In this document: positions 9,564 to 17,687 of the stretch, in pieces | Layout of the letters: each line of letters opens with the position of its first letter | How positions within the stretch are numbered: the stretch's first letter is position 1 | DNA from: Aureimonas ureilytica DSM 18598 = NBRC 106430 | GTDB lineage: Bacteria > Pseudomonadota > Alphaproteobacteria > Rhizobiales > Rhizobiaceae | Length of the DNA: 64,000 nt | Direction: 5' to 3' | Assembly: GCF_000382705.1 (NCBI RefSeq) | Contig: NZ_ARQE01000006.1 | Span: forward strand, 62,001 to 126,000 | Made by a program: the position numbers and the translations under genes | Notes under the pieces: model-generated | What the model saw: only the letters and a program-made list of their open reading frames with translations | The model's database searches: none | What the model was told of the DNA's origin: nothing

Positions 9564-9986
9564 ATGATCGCCACCGCCTATGCCTCCGGTTTCGGCACCG
9601 ACACGATGACGCCGGACCTGACCCGTCGCCTCGCGCGCCTGAACGGGCTGGCGCGGCTGATGGATACGGCCATTCAGGTGCCCGGCACCAACATCCGCTT
9701 CGGCGCGGATGCGCTGATCGGCCTCGTGCCCGGCATCGGCGATGCTGGCGGTGCCCTGATCGGCCTCTACATCGTCAACGAGGCGCGACGCCTCGGCCTG
9801 CCCAAGCGCAAGCTCGCGCGCATGGTGGCCAATCTCGGCGTGGACGCGACGCTCGGCGCCGTGCCTTTGGCGGGCGACCTGTTCGACGTCTACTTCAAGG
9901 CCCACAAGCGCAACATCCAGATCATCCTGGATCATTTCGACTTGGAACGGCGCGACATCAAGGACGTCACGCCGCCGCGCCGGTAG
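9564..9986 (+). CDS. DUF4112 domain protein
   Basis: A 140-residue protein matching DUF4112: LARLMDTAIQVPGTNIRFG, then DALIGLVPGIGDAGGALIGLYIV and GVDATLGAVPLAGDLFDVYFKAHKRN, written here in parts. The two Gly/Pro-rich segments (about residues 55-80 and 97-115) look membrane-associated. The family function is unknown. It ends three bases before the stop of the convergent PLP decarboxylase gene. Confidence 0.85.
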   Translation: MIATAYASGFGTDTMTPDLTRRLARLNGLARLMDTAIQVPGTNIRFGADALIGLVPGIGDAGGALIGLYIVNEARRLGLPKRKLARMVANLGVDATLGAVPLAGDLFDVYFKAHKRNIQIILDHFDLERRDIKDVTPPRR

Positions 9987-9989
9987 CGC

Positions 9990-11213
9990 TCAATCGGCCA
10001 TCGTCTCCAGACTGGCGAAGCCATCGGCCGCGCCGCCCTCGTCGAAGGGCTGCGCGACCTCCACGAACGTGTCGGGATAGAAGCCGTTGAAGCGCGTGCG
10101 CAGCGACAGCGAATAGGCGCCGATATGGCCGATCTCGATCCAGTCGCCGGTGTCCACCGTCTCGGGCAGCCAGAACGGGCGTGAAAGGATATCGACCGAA
10201 TCGCACGTCGCGCCGCAGACGCGGAAGGCGCTGACCGTCTTCGGATCGCCCTTGCGCGCGACGCGGGCGGGGTCGGGAATGAAGCGGGCCGGCAGGGTGA
10301 TCTTGCCCGTCCAGGAATCCGAGAGCGACGCCCAGATGCCGTCGTTGATATAGAGCCGCCGCCCCTTGCGCAGCAGCACCCGCACGATCAGCGAGAAGGC
10401 GCGGGCAACGACGACGCGGCCCGGCTCGGCCACGAGCGGCAGATCGGAAAAGCCCCATTCGGCGAGGTCCGATTTCAGCTGCGTGAGGATTTCCGGCGTG
10501 CCGGGAATGTTGGGCTTCTTGCGGCGCGGGTCGTAGCCGTACTCGGCCGGAAAGCCGCCGCCGACATCGAGCCCGGCCAGGGGCACGTCGGCGCGGTTGC
10601 GCACCCAGTCCGCCGAGGCGAGCGCGCGCTCGTAGGTATCGGCATCCTCGATCTGCGAGCCGACATGGAAGCAGATCCCGACCTTGAAGCCGATGCGGTG
10701 GCAGCGCTGCAGAAGCTCGACCGCATGGGCGGGCGCGGCACCGAACTTCTTCGACAATTCGTACATCGCGTGGCCCTTGGTCTGGAGCCGAACGAAGACG
10801 GTGATCGTCGCGGGGTCGAGATCGAGCGCGCGCACGATGCGCAGGATTTTCGCGACCTCGTCCTCATGGTCGAGCGAAAGGGTGCGGATGCCGTAGGTTT
10901 CGAGCGCGAGGCGAATGTCGGACTGCGCCTTGATCGGATGCATGTAGAGCATCTCGGCGTCCGGCGCGACGGCACGCACCGCCGCGAACTCGCCGGGCGA
11001 GGCGACGTCGAAGACCTTCACGCCGGCGGCCGCCAGCGTCTCCAACACCATCGGTTCGCCATTGGTCTTCACCGCATAGGCCGTTTCGCCCGGAAACGCG
11101 TCCATGAAGGCGCGGGCGTCGGCGCGCAGGACCTCGGGGCGGAAGCAGTAGACCGGAACGTCCGGGCGAAGCGTCAGGGCCGCGTCTCGGGCCGTCTCGA
11201 ACTTCTGCAACAC
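9990..11213 (-). CDS. PLP-dependent ornithine/lysine-type decarboxylase, alanine racemase fold
   Basis: A 407-residue type III PLP enzyme of the Orn/DAP/Arg decarboxylase 2 family, which makes polyamines such as putrescine. The PLP lysine is K49 in YAVKTNGEP. A Gly-rich phosphate-binding segment GLDVGGGFPAEY follows, then VAEPGRVVVA, and the C-terminal FRVCGATCDSVD motif places the active-site Cys of ODC-type enzymes. The GTG at 11213 is chosen as start because GGGAAGGA sits five bases upstream; a longer frame exists but is Arg/Pro-rich noise. Ornithine is the likeliest substrate; lysine is possible. Confidence 0.88.
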   Translation of the reverse strand: MLQKFETARDAALTLRPDVPVYCFRPEVLRADARAFMDAFPGETAYAVKTNGEPMVLETLAAAGVKVFDVASPGEFAAVRAVAPDAEMLYMHPIKAQSDIRLALETYGIRTLSLDHEDEVAKILRIVRALDLDPATITVFVRLQTKGHAMYELSKKFGAAPAHAVELLQRCHRIGFKVGICFHVGSQIEDADTYERALASADWVRNRADVPLAGLDVGGGFPAEYGYDPRRKKPNIPGTPEILTQLKSDLAEWGFSDLPLVAEPGRVVVARAFSLIVRVLLRKGRRLYINDGIWASLSDSWTGKITLPARFIPDPARVARKGDPKTVSAFRVCGATCDSVDILSRPFWLPETVDTGDWIEIGHIGAYSLSLRTRFNGFYPDTFVEVAQPFDEGGAADGFASLETMAD

Positions 11214-11353
11214 TCGTATCCTTCCCTGTCGCGGCCTGTCCCGACATAGACCTCCCGCCGACCGCGCGAAAGCCATTCGCACGATGGAAGCCATCCGCGC
11301 GATAAGAGCGCAAACCGATGGCAGGGTTGTGAAGCATCTGCCACAAGGGGCGG

Positions 11354-12640
11354 ATGCAGGACACGACCCGCCGAACGCTCGGTTTTCCCCCGGTCTCGCT
11401 GGAGGCGCTTCTGGAGCGCATCGGCACGGGCCGCTCGACGCCCGCGCGCGAAATCGGCGAGGCGTATGAGCGAATTCTGGCGGCCGACGCGGAGGTTTCA
11501 AGCTTCAGCCGACTGGCACCGACGGAACGTTTCGCCGCGCCCGCCACAGCCGGCCCTCTCGCGGGCGTCGCGCTCGGCGTCAAGGACATGTTCGACACGT
11601 TCGACATGGTGACGGATTATGGCTCCCCGATCCATGCGGGGCACCAACCGCCCGCCGACGCCGCGCTCGTCGCGCAGGCTCGGGCGCTCGGCGCGACGAT
11701 TGCCGGCAAGACGGTGACGACGGAATTCGCCTTCGCGAGCGAGGTCCCGACCCGTAACCCGCATCACCCGGACCACACGCCGGGCGCTTCGTCGGCGGGT
11801 TCCGCGGCGGCGGTGGCGGCCGGTCTCGTCCCCGCCGCTCTCGGTTCGCAGACGGCCGGTTCGGTGATCCGGCCCGCCTCCTTCTGCGGCGTCGCGGGCT
11901 TCAAGCCGAGCTTCCGCCTGCTGCCGACGGTCGGGCTGAAGAGTTTCGCCTGGTCGCTCGACACGGCGGGGCTGTTCGCAGCCGGCGTGCGGGATGTCGC
12001 TCTTCTCGCCGACCACCTCTCGGGGCGTCCGCTGCGCATCCGGGACGACGATGGGCCGCGCCTTCGCGTCGGGCTGTATCGCTCGACGATCGATGGGCAG
12101 CTTCATCCCGCCATGCTGGACGCCTGGGAACGGGCGGCGCACGCGCTGGAGGCTTGCGGCTGCACGCTTCTCGACATCGAGGAAAGCGAAACGCTCGCAG
12201 CCGCCCGCACCGCGCAGGGGCGCATTCAGCTTTTCGAGGGCGCCGTATCCCTGCTGCACGAGCACCGCCATCATGGCGAGCGAATGAATGCCGGCCTGCG
12301 GGCCATTCTGGCCGAAGGCGCGGCGATCCCGCCGGGGGACTACGATCAGGCCCGGCGGGCCGCCCGCGCGGGGCGGCGCGAGACGACGCGCCTGTTCGAT
12401 CTCTGCGACATTCTCCTCGCCCCGTCCGCCCCCGGCCCCGCCCCGCATCGCGACGAGGGAATGGGCGACCCGGCCTTCAACCGTCTCTGGACGCTGGCCG
12501 GCGTGCCTTGCGTCAACGTACCCGTCGGCCGAACGGAGGACGGTCTGCCCCTGGGCGTCAGCGTGATCGCACGGTTCGGTCAGGACGCGAGAGCATTGGC
12601 GGCCGCAGCCCTCCTGGAGGGCCGACTCGCCCTCCGATGA
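11354..12640 (+). CDS. Amidase signature family hydrolase
   Basis: A 428-residue member of the amidase signature family. The Lys-cis-Ser-Ser triad is visible: K77 in GVALGVKDMF, S146 in PGASSAGSA and S170 in GSQTAGSVIRP, with the 24-residue spacing between serines typical of the family. AAGKGGGG is preceded in position by AAGGG-like AAGGGGCGG just before the ATG. It is not GatA-length and no gatB/gatC is nearby, so a free-standing amidase of unknown substrate is most likely. It is divergent from the PLP decarboxylase gene. Confidence 0.88.
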   Translation: MQDTTRRTLGFPPVSLEALLERIGTGRSTPAREIGEAYERILAADAEVSSFSRLAPTERFAAPATAGPLAGVALGVKDMFDTFDMVTDYGSPIHAGHQPPADAALVAQARALGATIAGKTVTTEFAFASEVPTRNPHHPDHTPGASSAGSAAAVAAGLVPAALGSQTAGSVIRPASFCGVAGFKPSFRLLPTVGLKSFAWSLDTAGLFAAGVRDVALLADHLSGRPLRIRDDDGPRLRVGLYRSTIDGQLHPAMLDAWERAAHALEACGCTLLDIEESETLAAARTAQGRIQLFEGAVSLLHEHRHHGERMNAGLRAILAEGAAIPPGDYDQARRAARAGRRETTRLFDLCDILLAPSAPGPAPHRDEGMGDPAFNRLWTLAGVPCVNVPVGRTEDGLPLGVSVIARFGQDARALAAAALLEGRLALR

Positions 12641-12828
12641 CGCGTCGAGCCTGTATTACCGGCCTGTCGCATTCGGATTTCCCGACAATTTTTAACCATC
12701 GCAAGTGCCTGTTTCGACCTTGCTTTCGCCGAGAGACGATTTCCTCGGGCGCCTTGCGAACCGAAACCCCCTTTACGATGTTAACAGGATCATGAAGACT
12801 GGTAACATCCTGTGAGGAGGAGATCGTT
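12641..12828. promoter_or_regulatory. Leader/promoter region before a small ORF
   Basis: 188 bp between the amidase stop and the small membrane-peptide ORF. It is AT-richer than its neighbours near 12675-12700 and 12770-12810. No sharp -35/-10 pair could be chosen with confidence. It probably holds the promoter of the small ORF. Confidence 0.3.
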
Positions 12829-12915
12829 TTGGAACGGGTGCGACCTCTGAATCTGCTGATGGCCACCGCCGCCTTCGCCTTTCTCGGCGCAATGGTGATG
12901 GGCGTCATATCCTGA
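12829..12915 (+). CDS. Putative 28-aa membrane peptide
   Basis: A very short frame starting at TTG 12829 and ending at TGA 12913-12915. A near-perfect AGGAGG ribosome site lies seven to nine bases upstream. The peptide is a single hydrophobic helix (LLMATAAFAFLGAMVMGVIS) after a short charged start (ERVRP). A strong intrinsic terminator follows 36 bases after the stop, so promoter region, SD, frame and terminator form a complete small transcription unit. No family is recognised. An SD-driven frame that ends right before a terminator is unlikely to be chance, but expression is unproven. Confidence 0.5.
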   Translation: MERVRPLNLLMATAAFAFLGAMVMGVIS

Positions 12916-12951
12916 TGCCGCCGGGCGCGAGCCGGGCCGATAAAGGAAGAA

Positions 12952-12977
12952 GGGCCAGTTTCGCTGGCCCTTTTTTT
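12952..12977 (+). terminator. Rho-independent terminator
   Basis: A perfect 7-bp stem (GGGCCAG, loop TTTCG, CTGGCCC) is followed by seven T residues on the plus strand, a canonical terminator for the small ORF unit. The T-run overlaps the metF stop codon region, so the same stem may also act, more weakly, on metF transcripts coming from the other side. Confidence 0.85.
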
Positions 12978-13896
12978 ATGCGGCCTGTTCGACCTCTGTG
13001 ACCTTGTTCTCCCCGCCGGTCCCGCCCGGACGAAGGCCCAGAATGTGGCAGATCGAGTAGACGAGGTCGGCGCGGTTCATCGTGTAGAAATGGAAGTCGC
13101 CGATCCCGCGCTCGGCAAGATCCAGGACCTGCTCCGCACAGACCGCCGCCGCGACATGGCTGTGGGTCTGCGGGTCCTTCTCCAGACCTTCGAACCGCTC
13201 GGCCAGCCAGAGCGGGATGGACGCGCCGGTCGCCGCCGAGAACCGCGCGATCTTGGTGAAGTCGTGGATCGGCACGATGCCGGGAACGATCGGGATATAG
13301 ATGCCGGCCCGGCGAACGCGCTCGACATAGCGCTCGAACAGATCGTTATCGAAGAAGAACTGGGTGATGGCGCGCGTCGCGCCATTGTCGACCTTGCGCT
13401 TCAAAAGGTCGATATCGGTCGCGAAATCCGGGCTTTCCGGGTGCTTTTCGGGATAGGCTGACACCGAGACCTCGATCTCGGGATCGATCGCCTTGATCCC
13501 GGCCGTGAGGTCCACCGCGTTGCGATAGCCGCCCGGATGGGCCTCGTAGGCGCCGCCCGCGCCCCCCTGCCCGTCGCCGCGCAGCGCCACGAAATGGCGC
13601 ACGCCGGTTTCGCGATACTGGCGGACCACGTCGTCCACCTCCTCGCGCGTCGCATCCACGCAGGTCAGATGGGCGGCCGGCTTCAGGTCCGTCTCGGCCA
13701 GAAGGCGCTTCACCGTGTGATGGGTGCGCTCGCGGGTCGAGCCGCCCGCGCCATAGGTCACGGACACGAAATCGGGCGAGAGCGGCGCGAGGCGCTGGAT
13801 CGACGCCCAGAGCCCCTCCTCCATGGTCGCGGTCTTGGGCGGAAAGAATTCGAACGACACCCGGAAGGGCGCGCTGCGCGAGCGACGCTGGATCAT
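12976..13896 (-). CDS. metF: Methylenetetrahydrofolate reductase
   Basis: A 306-residue FAD enzyme that reduces 5,10-methylene-THF to 5-methyl-THF for methionine synthesis. The N-terminal FEFFPPK motif is at residues 15-21. SVTYGAGGS, PAAHLTCV, HFVALRGD and ITQFFFDND follow in the usual order of the TIM-barrel fold. The ATG at 13896 is preceded by AAGGAAAG, which lies directly after the stop of the ArsR-methyltransferase gene 11 bp upstream; the two genes are therefore one operon. Length is normal for the bacterial type. Confidence 0.95.
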   Translation of the reverse strand: MIQRRSRSAPFRVSFEFFPPKTATMEEGLWASIQRLAPLSPDFVSVTYGAGGSTRERTHHTVKRLLAETDLKPAAHLTCVDATREEVDDVVRQYRETGVRHFVALRGDGQGGAGGAYEAHPGGYRNAVDLTAGIKAIDPEIEVSVSAYPEKHPESPDFATDIDLLKRKVDNGATRAITQFFFDNDLFERYVERVRRAGIYIPIVPGIVPIHDFTKIARFSAATGASIPLWLAERFEGLEKDPQTHSHVAAAVCAEQVLDLAERGIGDFHFYTMNRADLVYSICHILGLRPGGTGGENKVTEVEQAA

Positions 13897-13907
13897 GCTT
13901 CTTTCCT

Positions 13908-14909
13908 TCAAGCTGCCTCGACCGGCCGCGACGCCGGATCGAGGATGGACGCCGCGCGGGGGCGACGGGCGACGAGAATGAGAACGGTCAGGGAATCGGC
14001 GCGGCTGCCCTGCGGCGGCAGGGCGCGGATCGTTTCGACCTGAAGGCCGGCGGCCTGCGCATAGGCGCCGAGCGCCTCCTCGCTGAAGCCGAGACGAAGA
14101 TGGGCGTGCTCGGCGCGCAGGATCTCATGCCCATGCGGCGCGAAATCGATGATCGCGAGGCGACCGCCCGGCCCTAGAGCCGCCGCCGCCTCGCGGACGG
14201 CCGCTGCCGGATCGTCGAGATAGTGCAGCACCTGATGCAGGGTCACGAGATCGAAGCTGCCGCGCGGCACGGGCAGACGATAGGCGTCGCCCTGGCGCAC
14301 GGTGGCGCGGCTGAGGCCGGCCGCGTCGAGCTTCGCCCGCGCGATGGAGAGCATCTCGCGCGAGGCGTCGATGCCGAGCGCCCGCTCCGAGCGAGGCGCG
14401 AGGAGTTCCAGGAGGCGACCCGTGCCGGTGCCGACATCGAGCAGGGCTTCGATGCTGTCCGTGCCCAAGAGGTCCAGAAGCGCCGCTTCCACCTCGGCGT
14501 CCGGCACATGAAGCGAGCGAATCCGGTCCCACTGCTCGGCGTTGCGGCTGAAATAATGGGCGGCGCGCTCGGCGCGCTCGCGCCGCACGTCCTCCAGCTT
14601 CTCGCGATCGCCCGCCAGACGTCCGTCCTCGTCCACCACGCCCTCGAGGAGCGCGTCAGCGAGACGGGCGACCAGCGGATCGTCGCTGCGCCGGAAATAG
14701 GCCCAGGCCCCTTCCTGGTAGCGATGCACGACGCCGGATTCGACGAGAAGCTTGAGATGGCGCGAGATGCGAGGCTGCGACTGGCCGAGAATGGAGGTCA
14801 GGTCCGAAACCGTCAGGTCGTGACCCGACAGGAGCATGACGAGACGCAGCCGGGTCGGCTCGCCCAGGGCCTTGAGGATTTCCACCGTCGCGTCGAACGA
14901 AGCGCTCAT
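13908..14909 (-). CDS. ArsR-family regulator fused to a SAM-dependent methyltransferase
   Basis: A 333-residue two-domain protein. Residues about 5-90 are a winged-helix ArsR domain (ALGEPTRLRLVMLL, recognition helix near SQPRISRHLKLL, then VVHRYQEGAWAYF). Residues about 115-310 are a class I methyltransferase with motif I DVGTGTG at 158-164 and a later ALGPGGRLAIIDF. The cysteine metal site of classical ArsR sensors is absent. The start at ATG 14909 has a perfect AAGGAGG. Lying directly upstream of metF, it probably senses SAM or S-adenosylhomocysteine and controls methionine-cycle genes (inference, by analogy with SahR-type ArsR proteins). Enzymatic activity is not shown. Confidence 0.85.
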   Translation of the reverse strand: MSASFDATVEILKALGEPTRLRLVMLLSGHDLTVSDLTSILGQSQPRISRHLKLLVESGVVHRYQEGAWAYFRRSDDPLVARLADALLEGVVDEDGRLAGDREKLEDVRRERAERAAHYFSRNAEQWDRIRSLHVPDAEVEAALLDLLGTDSIEALLDVGTGTGRLLELLAPRSERALGIDASREMLSIARAKLDAAGLSRATVRQGDAYRLPVPRGSFDLVTLHQVLHYLDDPAAAVREAAAALGPGGRLAIIDFAPHGHEILRAEHAHLRLGFSEEALGAYAQAAGLQVETIRALPPQGSRADSLTVLILVARRPRAASILDPASRPVEAA

Positions 14910-14933
14910 GGCTGCGCCTCCTTTCGCGCAAAT

Positions 14934-14953
14934 CATATAAAGATATGTTTATG
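14934..14953. promoter_or_regulatory. Candidate ArsR-type operator upstream of the regulator-metF operon
   Basis: The 20-bp element CATATAAAGATATGTTTATG is an imperfect palindrome whose ends CATA/TATG match exactly. It is AT-rich in a GC-rich region and lies 25-44 bases upstream of the ATG of the ArsR-methyltransferase gene. Its composition resembles the AT-rich palindromes bound by ArsR proteins, suggesting autoregulation of the operon. Confidence 0.55.
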
Positions 14954-15026
14954 TGTTTCCAGCCTACGACGCAAGGGCGATGGCTCGACCTTTGCGCAGG
15001 TTCGTCCCGCTCTATAGGGTCAAAAG

Positions 15027-15515
15027 ATGAGCGATGACTTCCCAGTCCGTCCCGGCGAAAGCCTTCTGACGTTCGACGCCGCCGAGGCCGACGACGCGCG
15101 CCTCGCCTTTATCGGCACGATTCGATCGCCCTGGCGCGAGCCGGCGGCGTGTCCGAAGAACATGCGCGCGGCGCGCGAACGGGGCGAAAACGCGGAGATC
15201 CTGATCGCGCCGCCCTACCGCCCGGCCCTGTCGCGGCTGGAGGCCGGCGCTCACCTCCACCTCCTGACATGGCTCGATCGCTCGCGGCGCGACCTCGCCC
15301 TGCAGAAGCCGCGCCACGCGGAGGACGCGTCGGGCACCTTCGCCCTTCGCTCGCCAGTGCGCCCCAATCCGATCGGGCTGCATCTCGTTCGACTCGTGTC
15401 CATCGACCTCGAAGCCGGACGCCTGGTGATCGACGCGATCGACGCGATCGACGGAACGCCGCTTCTCGACATCAAACCCTATTTTGCGTCGGTCGACCGG
15501 CCGGAGGACGTCTGA
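15027..15515 (+). CDS. trmO: tRNA (N6-threonylcarbamoyladenosine-37-N6)-methyltransferase TrmO
   Basis: A 162-residue single-domain TrmO/TsaA-like protein (UPF0066) that uses SAM to methylate t6A37, giving m6t6A in some threonine tRNAs. The family signature TFALRSPVRPNPIGLH is at residues 104-119, and FIGTIRSPWREPAACPKN lies near the N-terminus. It lacks the C-terminal extension found in E. coli TrmO, as many alphaproteobacterial forms do. The stop overlaps the ATG of the next gene by one base, so the two are translationally coupled. Confidence 0.88.
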   Translation: MSDDFPVRPGESLLTFDAAEADDARLAFIGTIRSPWREPAACPKNMRAARERGENAEILIAPPYRPALSRLEAGAHLHLLTWLDRSRRDLALQKPRHAEDASGTFALRSPVRPNPIGLHLVRLVSIDLEAGRLVIDAIDAIDGTPLLDIKPYFASVDRPEDV

Positions 15516-15928
15516 TGGCGACGGAGCGTCAGAAGTCGATCGCGAAGAACCTGACGGCGCTGATCCCGCGCGTGCCGTTCCTCGACGCCGAAGCGATCCG
15601 CAGCGCCGCTGGCTCGAAGCATATGCGCAGCCTTTCGCCCGCCAGCGCCATCTGGCTGGCGACGCTCGCCCATGTGCGCCACCAGCACACCGATTATGAC
15701 GAGCTGCGCGACGAGGGATACGAGAAGGACGAGGCGCGCTTCTTCGTGGTGGACGCGATCAACGCCGTGCTCGACCAGTGGGGCGCAACGCGGCATCTCG
15801 TGTCGGAACCGGACGGCGACGAGGATTGGCCGGACGAGGGTGAGACGGACGAGAGCGAAACCGACATGGAGGACGGCGAAGCGTCGGCCCTGCCGCCCGC
15901 GCGGAGGCCGCGCCCCGACGCGGACTGA
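15515..15928 (+). CDS. DUF2293 domain protein
   Basis: A 137-residue protein starting at the ATG that overlaps the trmO stop (TGATG). The central part resembles DUF2293: LIPRVPFLDAEAIR, SPASAIWLATLAHVRHQHTDY and DEARFFVVDAINAVLDQWG. The C-terminal 40 residues are an acidic Glu/Asp tail followed by an Arg/Pro end. Function is unknown. Coupling to trmO suggests, weakly, a nucleic-acid-related role. Confidence 0.75.
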   Translation: MATERQKSIAKNLTALIPRVPFLDAEAIRSAAGSKHMRSLSPASAIWLATLAHVRHQHTDYDELRDEGYEKDEARFFVVDAINAVLDQWGATRHLVSEPDGDEDWPDEGETDESETDMEDGEASALPPARRPRPDAD

Positions 15929-15931
15929 GGC

Positions 15932-16516
15932 TCAGCCCTCGCTCGGGTCGTAGATCCATTGCTCGGGCAGACGCGCCTCGAAGCCCTCGCCGATCGTCAA
16001 GGTTCCCGGCTTCTCGACCCAGGCCACCAGCCCGCGCTTGTGCTTGGCCGCGCGCACGAAGGCGAGGTCGAGACCGTCGTGATCCGGATAATGGCCGGCG
16101 ATGGAGCGGCCGGACAGGCGGCAGGGGCCGTTGTCGCCATCGATCTTCAGCGTCACGCCGTTCTCGAAGAACAGGAGGGTTCGCGGCGGCAGCTGGCTGA
16201 GGCGCGGAATGCCGTCCAGCACGAGATTGCCACCGATCCATTCGGGCAGAACGCTCGGAACACCGAGGCTTTCCGCCACTTCGGCAAGTTCCGCAAAGCT
16301 CAGGATCGAAAGCTGGCGCTCGTTGCGGATTTGCGTGCCGCGCGGATACCAGGGCTCGCGGCCTCCGGTGCGCCGCGTGGCGCCACTGTGGAAATCTCCC
16401 TCGATGCCGTCGAAGCCGAGAGCCAGCCCCTCCACCGGCGCGGTGACGAACCCGTCGCCCGCAGCCTTGTACAGTCCGCCGATCGTTCCACGAAGCTTGA
16501 TGGCGGATTTGCGCAT
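15932..16516 (-). CDS. MOSC domain protein
   Basis: A 194-residue MOSC (molybdenum cofactor sulfurase C-terminal) family protein. Visible signatures are GFDGIEGDFHSGATRRTGG near residues 40-57, ERQLSILS, NLVLDG and the conserved-Cys motif NGPCRLSGRSIAG in the second half. Such proteins handle sulfur carried as persulfide or take part in Moco-related chemistry. The ATG at 16516 with GAGG upstream is preferred to the TTG at 16528. It lies just downstream of the DedA gene, separated by 8 bp. Confidence 0.83.
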   Translation of the reverse strand: MRKSAIKLRGTIGGLYKAAGDGFVTAPVEGLALGFDGIEGDFHSGATRRTGGREPWYPRGTQIRNERQLSILSFAELAEVAESLGVPSVLPEWIGGNLVLDGIPRLSQLPPRTLLFFENGVTLKIDGDNGPCRLSGRSIAGHYPDHDGLDLAFVRAAKHKRGLVAWVEKPGTLTIGEGFEARLPEQWIYDPSEG

Positions 16517-16524
16517 GAGGACCC

Positions 16525-17175
16525 TCAACCGTGCCGGTGCGGATGCTCGTCCGACTTCAGGTCGATCGGCCGGCTCCGCTTGGCGGGTTTAAAGGTGATG
16601 ACGCGGTAGAGATAGATCACCACGACCGCGACGATGACGAAATTCGAGACCGGCCCGACATACTGGTCCACCACCTCGTATTGCTGTGCGAGGAGATAGC
16701 CCGCGAAGGCGAGGCCCGCCGTCCAGGCCAGCGTTCCAATGGCGGAGAAGAGAAGGAAGGTCGGCAGCGGCATCCGCGCCAGACCCGCCGGAATGGAGAT
16801 CAGCGTGCGCACGGTCGGAACGAGGCGGCCGAACAGGACGGCCCAGATGCCGTAGCGGCGGAACCAGCGGTCGGCCGCTTCCACATCGTCGGCGGTCATG
16901 GTGATCCACCGGCCGAAGCGGTCGGCCAGTTTGACGATGCGCTGCTCGCCGACCACGAGGCCGAGATAGTACCAGGGAAGAATGCCGAGGATCGATCCGA
17001 TCGTCCCGGCCAGAATGACGGCCCAGATCGAATGCTGGCCGGTCGCGGCCTGATAGCCCGCCAGGGGCATGATGATCTCGGACGGGATCGGCGGGAAGAT
17101 GTTCTCGAGGAACATCAGGAAGGCGATTCCGAACACGCCGAAATCCTGCATGAGACCCTGAACGAACTGATCCAT
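16525..17175 (-). CDS. DedA family membrane protein
   Basis: A 216-residue polytopic membrane protein of the DedA/VTT family, implicated in lipid (undecaprenyl phosphate) flipping and membrane homeostasis. The hallmark ENIFPPIPSEIIMPLAGY spans residues about 24-41, and FGRLVPTVRTLISIPAGL is the conserved Arg/Pro motif near 120-140. It has about five hydrophobic segments and a C-terminal Lys/Arg/His-rich tail. The ATG at 17175 is chosen because the family N-terminus starts there; a longer frame adds 27 unlikely residues. Confidence 0.88.
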   Translation of the reverse strand: MDQFVQGLMQDFGVFGIAFLMFLENIFPPIPSEIIMPLAGYQAATGQHSIWAVILAGTIGSILGILPWYYLGLVVGEQRIVKLADRFGRWITMTADDVEAADRWFRRYGIWAVLFGRLVPTVRTLISIPAGLARMPLPTFLLFSAIGTLAWTAGLAFAGYLLAQQYEVVDQYVGPVSNFVIVAVVVIYLYRVITFKPAKRSRPIDLKSDEHPHRHG

Positions 17176-17303
17176 GGACGGCGTACCTTGCGCTGGGGGA
17201 ATGCGAGAAGACCCGCTCGGCGAGATAGGACGCTGCCACTCGCTGCGCAGGGGCAAGCGGGACGCGAGGCCGGGCAGAAGGCCGACCCGCCCGCTTCAGG
17301 CGA

Positions 17304-17687
17304 TCACTTGTTTGTCAGCCGAAGCGCGTCCTGCAGGGCGCGGCCGATCTGCTCGGCCGTGTAGGGCTTCTGAAGAACGGGATAGACGCGCCACTCGGTG
17401 TCGATGCCGTCGAGCCCGTAGCCGGTCGCGAAGACGATCGGGATGTCGAGACTGCGAAGCCGCTCGGCCACCGGATAGACCTTCACACCGGCGACGTTCA
17501 TGTCGAGAATGGCCGCGTCGATGCCCGGCGCGGCGTCGATCATCGACAGGGCCCGGTCCACCCGCATCGCAAAGCCCGCATTGGTGCAGGCCAGATCGTC
17601 GAGAATGTCCTCGAGCTGCATGGCGACGAGGGATTCGTCCTCGACGGCGAAGACGCGAAGGCCCGCGAGCGAGGTCAGGTCAGACAT
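17304..17687 (-). CDS. Single-domain response regulator (receiver only)
   Basis: A 127-residue CheY-like receiver with no output domain. The acidic pocket E16/D17 (FAVEDESL), phospho-acceptor D62 (AAILDMNVAG) and the conserved Lys in VLQKPYT are all present. The ATG lies inside the last codons of the upstream kinase gene (8-base overlap), so kinase and receiver are coupled. It probably receives phosphate from that kinase and acts as a phosphate sink or diffusible messenger. Confidence 0.9.
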   Translation of the reverse strand: MSDLTSLAGLRVFAVEDESLVAMQLEDILDDLACTNAGFAMRVDRALSMIDAAPGIDAAILDMNVAGVKVYPVAERLRSLDIPIVFATGYGLDGIDTEWRVYPVLQKPYTAEQIGRALQDALRLTNK

